From: Parafrankia discariae | Lineage (GTDB): Bacteria > Actinomycetota > Actinomycetes > Frankiales > Frankiaceae | Length of the DNA: 64,000 nucleotides | Direction of reading: 5' to 3' | Assembly (NCBI RefSeq): GCF_000373365.1 | Contig: NZ_KB891208.1 | Location: 310,001-374,000 of the forward strand | Shown here: one piece after another, positions 57,701 through 64,000 of the stretch | Layout: each line of letters begins with the position of its first letter | Position numbering within the stretch: position 1 is the stretch's first letter | The notes under the pieces: generated by a model | The model's input: the letters and a program-made list of their open reading frames with translations, nothing else | What the model was told of the DNA's origin: nothing | The model's database searches: none | Program-made: the position numbers and the translations under genes

Positions 57701-59466
57701 TGCAGGTGGCGCCGGTCGGCGTCGGCCCGGGCCCGGGCACTCCACACGTGCCAGGCCCGCGCCCACTCGGTGAAGGCGGCCTGGACGTCGGAGGGCACCT
57801 GCCCGGCCTCGTCCTCGCTCTCCGCCGCACCGCTGTCGGCCTCGGCGCCGCCCGCCTCGCCGCCGGCCAGCGGGCCGGCGGCCGGCTGGCCGCCGGCTTC
57901 CTGCTCGCGGGTCTCGTTGTCGTCCGTTCCCCGGTCGGCCGCGCCGCGGCCGTCGACCGCCTTGTTGTCGACCGCACCGCCGTCGACCCTGTCATCGGCT
58001 GCCTCGTCGGGGCCCGTCCCGGTCCGCGGCTCGCCCTGACCGGGCTTGCCGGCGGCGGGGCGCCCGGTCAGGGCGGGGCCGGCGCCGTTGGGGCTGATCC
58101 CGTTCGGGCTGGACCCGTTGGGGCTGGACCCGTTGGGGCTGATCCCGTTGGGGCTGGACCCGTTGGGGCTGATCCCGTTGGGGCTGGACCCGTTGGGGCT
58201 GGACCCGTTGGGGCTGGACCCGTTGCGCCCAGGGCCACCGGGCCCAGAGCCGTTGCGTCCTGACCCGTTGGAGCCGACGCCGTTCGGGCTGATGCCGGTG
58301 AACCTGGTGGTCCTGAACCCCGGCCCGGCGGGACCGGCGCCGCCGGAGTCGACCCCGCCGGGGCCGGTGCCGTTGGGACTGGTGCCGTTCGAGCTGGTGC
58401 CGTTCGAGCTGGTGGTGTTCTGGCCGGTTCCGTCGTGGTCGGTCGTGCCGGTGTCGCTGTCGGTTCCCGTAGTGTCGGTGCCGGTCGTGCCCGGCAGGAC
58501 GACGTCGGTGTCGGCCCCGTCGCGGGCCGGGCTGTCCGCGGGCGGCCCGTCGACAGGGGCGTTCCCACTCGCCTCGCCCACCCCGGTGGCGCCGCTCGTG
58601 TCGGTGGCGCCACCCGCCTCGCCGGCGCCGCTCGTGTCGGCGGCGACGTGCGGCCCGCGGTCACCCGCGCCGCCGGCGACCGGCCCGGGGGCGGTCGGCG
58701 CGGGGGCCGGGCGGGGTGGGGCGTCGTAGACGAGGACCGGCGTGGCGGTCAGGTCGATGTCGGCGGGTGGCACCGGGCCGTGCAGCAGGATTCCCGGGCT
58801 GGGCAGCCCCGCGGCGAGGTCGGCGCCGCGGACCGGCAGCCGCACCCGGCCGCGCAGGATCTCCGGCAGCGGCGGGGCCGGCGGCAGCAGGGCCGCGGCG
58901 GGAGCCTCGAGGAGCACCTCACCGGCACCCGCGTGCTCGAACAGCGACAGGCCGGCGGGGAGGTCGTCCAGCCAGATCACGAGCGGGTTGTCGTCGACGT
59001 CGACGACCTGTTCGGACTGGGAGACGGCCACCTCGTGCAGGAAGCGGACGAGCCGGTGGCAACGGTCGCTCAAAGTGGCGTTTCGTTCGCGTAGGGCGAT
59101 GGCCTGCTGCTCGGCGTCCGCGGCGGCGGCCGCGCTGGCCTCCGCCTCCGCCGCGGCTTCCACTTCCACTGCCGCCTCCGCCTCGCCGGCGGCGCCGCCG
59201 GCGCCGCCGGCCGCAGTGCCGCGGGTGCCCGCGGTCGCGGCCGCGTCCGCGATGGCGGCGGCGGCCCGGGCGGTGCTCCGGGCGGCCGCCCGGGCCGCGC
59301 GACTCGTACCGCCGTCCGTGGTCATGGTCCGGGTGTCCACGGCTCGGGTCTCCGACTGCCGCGGGTCCACGTGCCGGGCGTCCGAGTGCCGGTTGGCCGC
59401 CTGCCCCGCGTCCGCCTGCCTCGCGTCCGCCACTCCCGAATCCGCCGTTCCCGAGTCCGTCGTCAT
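51742..59466 (-). CDS. giant SF1 helicase (UPF1/DNA2-like) fused to a Vsr-like MTES_1575 nuclease
   Basis: A 2,574-residue protein. Residues about 122-250 form a conserved-looking N-terminal domain (RCHRLVRFLHEVAVSQSEQVV); 250-550 is low complexity. The helicase has Walker A VVVEGPPGTGKTHTIANLI (about 848-866), Walker B VVIVDEGSQAGLDS (about 1736), VVGDDRQCTPP, FQGDERDVVFLSLVIAP and FNVAASRARDQVWLF (motif VI). Residues about 2038-2135 match the REase_MTES_1575 domain (FEQRVFLALSSRGYHVTPQV, FDLVI, LAVECDGDATRTTEDVERD, RELRRVGWRIWRV). The last 435 residues are Pro/Gly/Ser-rich. It probably unwinds and cuts DNA. The ATG has GGGGAG upstream. Confidence 0.87.
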   Translation of the reverse strand: MTTDSGTADSGVADARQADAGQAANRHSDARHVDPRQSETRAVDTRTMTTDGGTSRAARAAARSTARAAAAIADAAATAGTRGTAAGGAGGAAGEAEAAVEVEAAAEAEASAAAAADAEQQAIALRERNATLSDRCHRLVRFLHEVAVSQSEQVVDVDDNPLVIWLDDLPAGLSLFEHAGAGEVLLEAPAAALLPPAPPLPEILRGRVRLPVRGADLAAGLPSPGILLHGPVPPADIDLTATPVLVYDAPPRPAPAPTAPGPVAGGAGDRGPHVAADTSGAGEAGGATDTSGATGVGEASGNAPVDGPPADSPARDGADTDVVLPGTTGTDTTGTDSDTGTTDHDGTGQNTTSSNGTSSNGTSPNGTGPGGVDSGGAGPAGPGFRTTRFTGISPNGVGSNGSGRNGSGPGGPGRNGSSPNGSSPNGSSPNGISPNGSSPNGISPNGSSPNGSSPNGISPNGAGPALTGRPAAGKPGQGEPRTGTGPDEAADDRVDGGAVDNKAVDGRGAADRGTDDNETREQEAGGQPAAGPLAGGEAGGAEADSGAAESEDEAGQVPSDVQAAFTEWARAWHVWSARARADADRRHLHTTLYGVAQRLAQEGDTLELVLATGLLTWWLPRPVRRHLLVTRLVVEVDPMTSAVRLRVPGGTSTRLEDSAFLDGVPAFRPERTNSLHERLRSRDAAPLGADDERLLRDWLTLAVDGTTAGYRPGWPPPGPAGPSAAVTLAPALVLRSRGHAALLNYYEQMLDALRGDGRPPLGLAQLVETLDTPERLAWLAARDVPDPGAGPGPRAITAAPGERGAGRHREPARSGRPAEAEEWLSPLPISPEQARVMRRLRLDNGVVVEGPPGTGKTHTIANLISALLAEGRRVLVTSQKGQALRVLQEKLPPELRRLCVSLTDSAESGAGELATSVSALAAQKAVYDAGSQDERIRTARSRRDSAVAERDRISTAVAARRAAEWRRHGTYEVGPGWSGTRAEIAARLRDEATEHGWIPIPVPGPEGGGWPRPPLTDDEAAELWQLLTTPDATPPSHAAADAASARQGGFPGFGDTFAAPPTSPLVLGPAARLAPPGQRTPRGGTARPGEGAGAPRTAGTESTAADGPATTNSPAPADGSAPADGSAPANSSAPADGSATAGDSGPAGGAGGAGGPLGAGGGPSDPPTVPSPITSALALSALREQRAFGLPPELGELPTRSELSVLAHIERVALTAAKSAEDALSRQATLMAPVIADALARTGDEAAERMAAGVDDVLRALEAVGRRAVRQRWVEDALADAFAGRAAVLWTKVAAAAPAIAEATQAVVELGLHRVELPTGGGPGGDLTGLLSSALALREHMEAGGSLRRLFRSKAQKDAGLLLDGTTVDGVTPRSPELLDLALCRLRAEVALEAATRAWSLLGVAPDSTIELEVRLARLTEAQDAARAIDVAVAARDRLAALLDTIGVERITLDSPASCADVGATVNAHRLRQSATIAGTQLRELAADLVAAASQPDAVPELALLAIAVEARDPAEYVAALEATAGALNGRARARRRAELLGRVRAAHPLLADLLALGNPATGGFGTGGFNAAGFGTGGFGTGGFGTGGFSAGGFGVTGVGLNGVGPERMESFGRAWSHAVAATWLARVRAVDQTDLDADLDAADELVASATAELAGALAWKHCLERMGTEQSAALRSYADAMAAGGRFTGRHAERYRQAAREAMRIAQTAVPAWVMPISEVLSTIPAVRDSFDVVIVDEGSQAGLDSLFLLWLAPRVIVVGDDRQCTPPDASVEELEPVFTRLDTLLPDIPSWLRVGFTPRSSLFSLLRTRFGDVVRLREHFRCMPEIIEWSSAMFYRDAPLVPLRQFGADRLAPLRAQFVPHAYTTSTPTGPRNPIEAEALVTQVLNCAEDPRYRGLSFGIVVLQGTAQAELIRSELSARMSAAEQLRRHLRVGSPPDFQGDERDVVFLSLVIAPGTSTTSLTRLEYQRRFNVAASRARDQVWLFHSVSTADLDPGDLRHSYLSYVLAHSASAPMAITAAPLTPSEVSPVLPHPRFDSLFEQRVFLALSSRGYHVTPQVEINGRRFDLVISGGRARLAVECDGDATRTTEDVERDLTRERELRRVGWRIWRVRRSEFEIDAEAALAPLWPRLAAAGIAPTIPVALPPAASDQSDPAMLVTQLLPAPAYASPVPPPAPTAAPAPVSPPAPAPTTPASPSARPAASSYQYPPMSPSPSAYPEPSNPGAGGAGTARTGEVPAGGGSRTTGGGSGVTGDTGLGDAELGTAGSGDAGSGDAGLSVIGLGVVGRGAAGSGSGLTGPGTTADGATDPDRAPRGTGNSPATGDSRDARTTSALPGTANPPDPTSPSGSGHASDTAASKPPAPGSRSPDGPPTSGQAPDTPPTNTATTGPATAGWPTSGGSPTGWASVGTAPNGFPGVPHIYPGPDSWPGVSLSPNAPSLPGGASSPDGRTPANSPQVGGSSPSSAPAAFDDLTRIDWTATPGGSAPPGGATPPGGITPPGEPPASGPTAGTFGPATPGGPIPLPDVSPYGTVAGPFPPVGGVPSVHSDPDERRQRWRPIPLSGQEGLDDA
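54682..54786 (-). repeat. 15-bp repeats encoding GFGTG-type pentapeptides in the helicase
   Basis: Seven 15-nt units (core GAACCCGCCCGTACC on the plus strand) encode GGFGTGGFGTGGFGTG, about residues 1561-1595. Three units are identical. The array sits within the helicase core between Walker A and Walker B. Confidence 0.92.
58085..58219 (-). repeat. nine 15-bp repeats encoding PNG(S/I)S pentapeptides
   Basis: Nine direct units CCGTTGGGGCTG(GAC or ATC) encode repeats of SPNGS and SPNGI in the N-terminal linker (about residues 417-461). The units differ at two bases that switch Ser and Ile. Confidence 0.93.
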
Positions 59467-59811
59467 AGCTCTCCCCGATTCCGGCCGGCGAGTGCCGGCG
59501 TCGGAACTCGCGACAGGACATCGCGGATGTCCCGTCTTGTGCGTTCCAGGACCGGCACGCCCGGTACCGGACTCTTGCCAGCCTCCCGGACGAATGCGGA
59601 CGACGCGGTCGCGACCCGCGGATATCGATGCTCATCCGCATGCACAGTTGGCTCAGGGGGTGCGGCGACCCGGGGCGATGGCCCCGTAACCGCGGCAACC
59701 CGGATCGACATGCCCCGCCCGGGCCGCCCGTTCGCGCCGTTCGCGGGATCCGGCGTGCTCACCGGCGCGCCGTGCCGGCCCCGGGGCCCGGATGCGACAA
59801 CATACGCATCC
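59467..59811. promoter_or_regulatory. shared divergent promoter region of the two large helicase genes
   Basis: These 345 bp separate the giant helicase start from the nuclease-helicase start. Two perfect inverted repeats are present: GGACATC-gcg-GATGTCC (59516-59532), and CGGATGCG-acaacata-CGCATCCG (59789-59812), which ends on the first base of the GTG. No LexA-like GAAC-N4-GTTC box was found. Confidence 0.6.
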
Positions 59812-63318
<3,507 letters not shown>

Positions 63319-63339
63319 CGGTGGCCTGATGCGAGGTGG

Positions 63340-64000
63340 CTAGTCGATCCGGGCGAGGGGGAAACGCCGCGCCGCCGCGCCGAGGACGTCCAGGAGGGTG
63401 TCGATCTCGGCCTCGGTGTTGGCCGCGGTCACCTGGATGCGCACCCCGACCTGCTCCCGGGGCACCAGCGGGAACGGCGCCACGGTCACGTAGATCCCGC
63501 GCTCGTAGAGGAACGCGCCGAGCGCGTCGGCCCGCGCCGGGTCGGTCAGCGGGATCTCGATGATCGGGTAGCCGGAGGTGTTCAGCGTGGTCAGCCCGAG
63601 CGCGCGGATCCCCGTCAGCAGGCGGGCGGTGAGGCCGTACAGGGCCACCCGCGCCCGCTCGCCCCGCTCGGCGTTCACCCGCAGTCCGACCTGCGCGGTC
63701 GCCAGCGAGGCGACCGGGGGTGGGCCGGAGAAGATGTACGGGTTGGCCATCGTCTTCAGGAAGTCCTTGAGCTCGGTCGGGCACGTCGCGAACGCGAGCA
63801 GCGAGGAGTAGGACTTCGAGAACCCGCCGACCAGGATCAGGTCGTCGTAGCTCTGCCCCAGGTGCCGCACGATCCCGTTGCCGCGCAGGCCGTACGGCGT
63901 GGGCTCGTCGGGCGCGCGTTCGCCGATCACCCCGAAGCCGTGGGCGTCGTCGACGTACAGGACGGCCTCGTACTTTCGGACCAGCTCGAGCAGCTCGGCC
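63340..64000 (-). CDS. alpha-oxoamine synthase / class II PLP aminotransferase, 5' part outside the window
   Basis: The frame runs to the right edge, so the N-terminal part is missing; 220 residues are visible. They include YVDDAHGFGVIGER (PLP-binding Asp and His) and the PLP-lysine in LVGGFSKSYSSLLAF, with a C-terminal domain ending PLARID. The family joins an acyl-CoA to an amino acid, like BioF or 2-amino-3-ketobutyrate ligase, but the FSKSYSS motif differs from the BioF in this window, so another substrate is likely. It is convergent with the nuclease-helicase gene, 21 bp apart. Confidence 0.82.
   Translation of the reverse strand, partial: AELLELVRKYEAVLYVDDAHGFGVIGERAPDEPTPYGLRGNGIVRHLGQSYDDLILVGGFSKSYSSLLAFATCPTELKDFLKTMANPYIFSGPPPVASLATAQVGLRVNAERGERARVALYGLTARLLTGIRALGLTTLNTSGYPIIEIPLTDPARADALGAFLYERGIYVTVAPFPLVPREQVGVRIQVTAANTEAEIDTLLDVLGAAARRFPLARID

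Noticed and set aside
58085-58219. CRISPR-like direct repeats
   Set aside because: Units are 15 bp, contiguous and in frame with a protein; there are no spacers and no cas genes.
59467-59811. LexA/SOS box between the two large helicase genes
   Set aside because: No GAAC-N4-GTTC-like element was found, so an SOS link is not supported by sequence.

Overview
This 64 kb window is chromosomal DNA of a very GC-rich actinobacterium. GTG starts are frequent, some genes look leaderless, and rho-independent hairpins lack long U-tracts. The gene content is a WhiB1 regulator, a PdtaS-type sensor kinase, SigR/RsrA, RsbW/SigF, a nickel superoxide dismutase, a mycobacterial-type Kgd, BsaP next to BioB, and a small biotinyl protein. 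The order sigR-rsrA ... biotinyl protein ... pdtaS-whiB1, with aroA and rsgA nearby, resembles Mycobacterium and Streptomyces chromosomes. Protein style (Ala/Gly/Pro-rich extensions, long linkers) suggests Frankia or a close relative. That assignment rests on recall, not on a search.

Left part (1-12.5 kb): the 3' end of a UPF0182 membrane protein gene, an initiator tRNA-Met with promoter and terminator, a fused ABC exporter, and a probable amine (putrescine-like) catabolic group. That group has an Lrp/AsnC regulator, a class III aminotransferase, a FAD amine oxidase and an aldehyde dehydrogenase followed by an alpha/beta hydrolase. A 22-bp perfect palindrome lies between the oxidase and the dehydrogenase.

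Middle part (12.9-41.9 kb): TetR-hisN-glycerophosphodiesterase; aroA-rsgA; a methyltransferase divergent from an alpha/beta hydrolase; sigR-rsrA with a good SigR-type promoter and two possible in-frame starts; a sugar-nucleotide epimerase; a 24-residue ribosomal protein (bL37 type); a biotin block (biotinyl protein, bsaP, bioB, bioD, bioF); pdtaS; whiB1; a second glycerophosphodiesterase; a diacylglycerol kinase-like gene; rsbW-sigF; sodN divergent from sodX; an epimerase of the RmlC type; malic enzyme; and a quinone oxidoreductase-like gene.

Right part (41.9-64 kb): kgd with a strong terminator, a lone hydantoinase A subunit, thiL, an acetamidase/formamidase with a His/Asp-rich tail, and then two large nucleic-acid enzymes transcribed divergently from one 345-bp region. 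The first is a 2,574-residue SF1 (UPF1/DNA2-like) helicase fused to a Vsr-like MTES_1575 nuclease. The second is an endonuclease-Q-like PHP nuclease fused to a UvrD helicase. This pair is the best candidate for an undescribed DNA repair or defence module. The right edge cuts an alpha-oxoamine synthase gene.

Across the window, short tandem duplications (11-18 bp) repeatedly sit on start or stop codons or in short gaps between genes. No transposase, integrase, phage gene or CRISPR array was seen.
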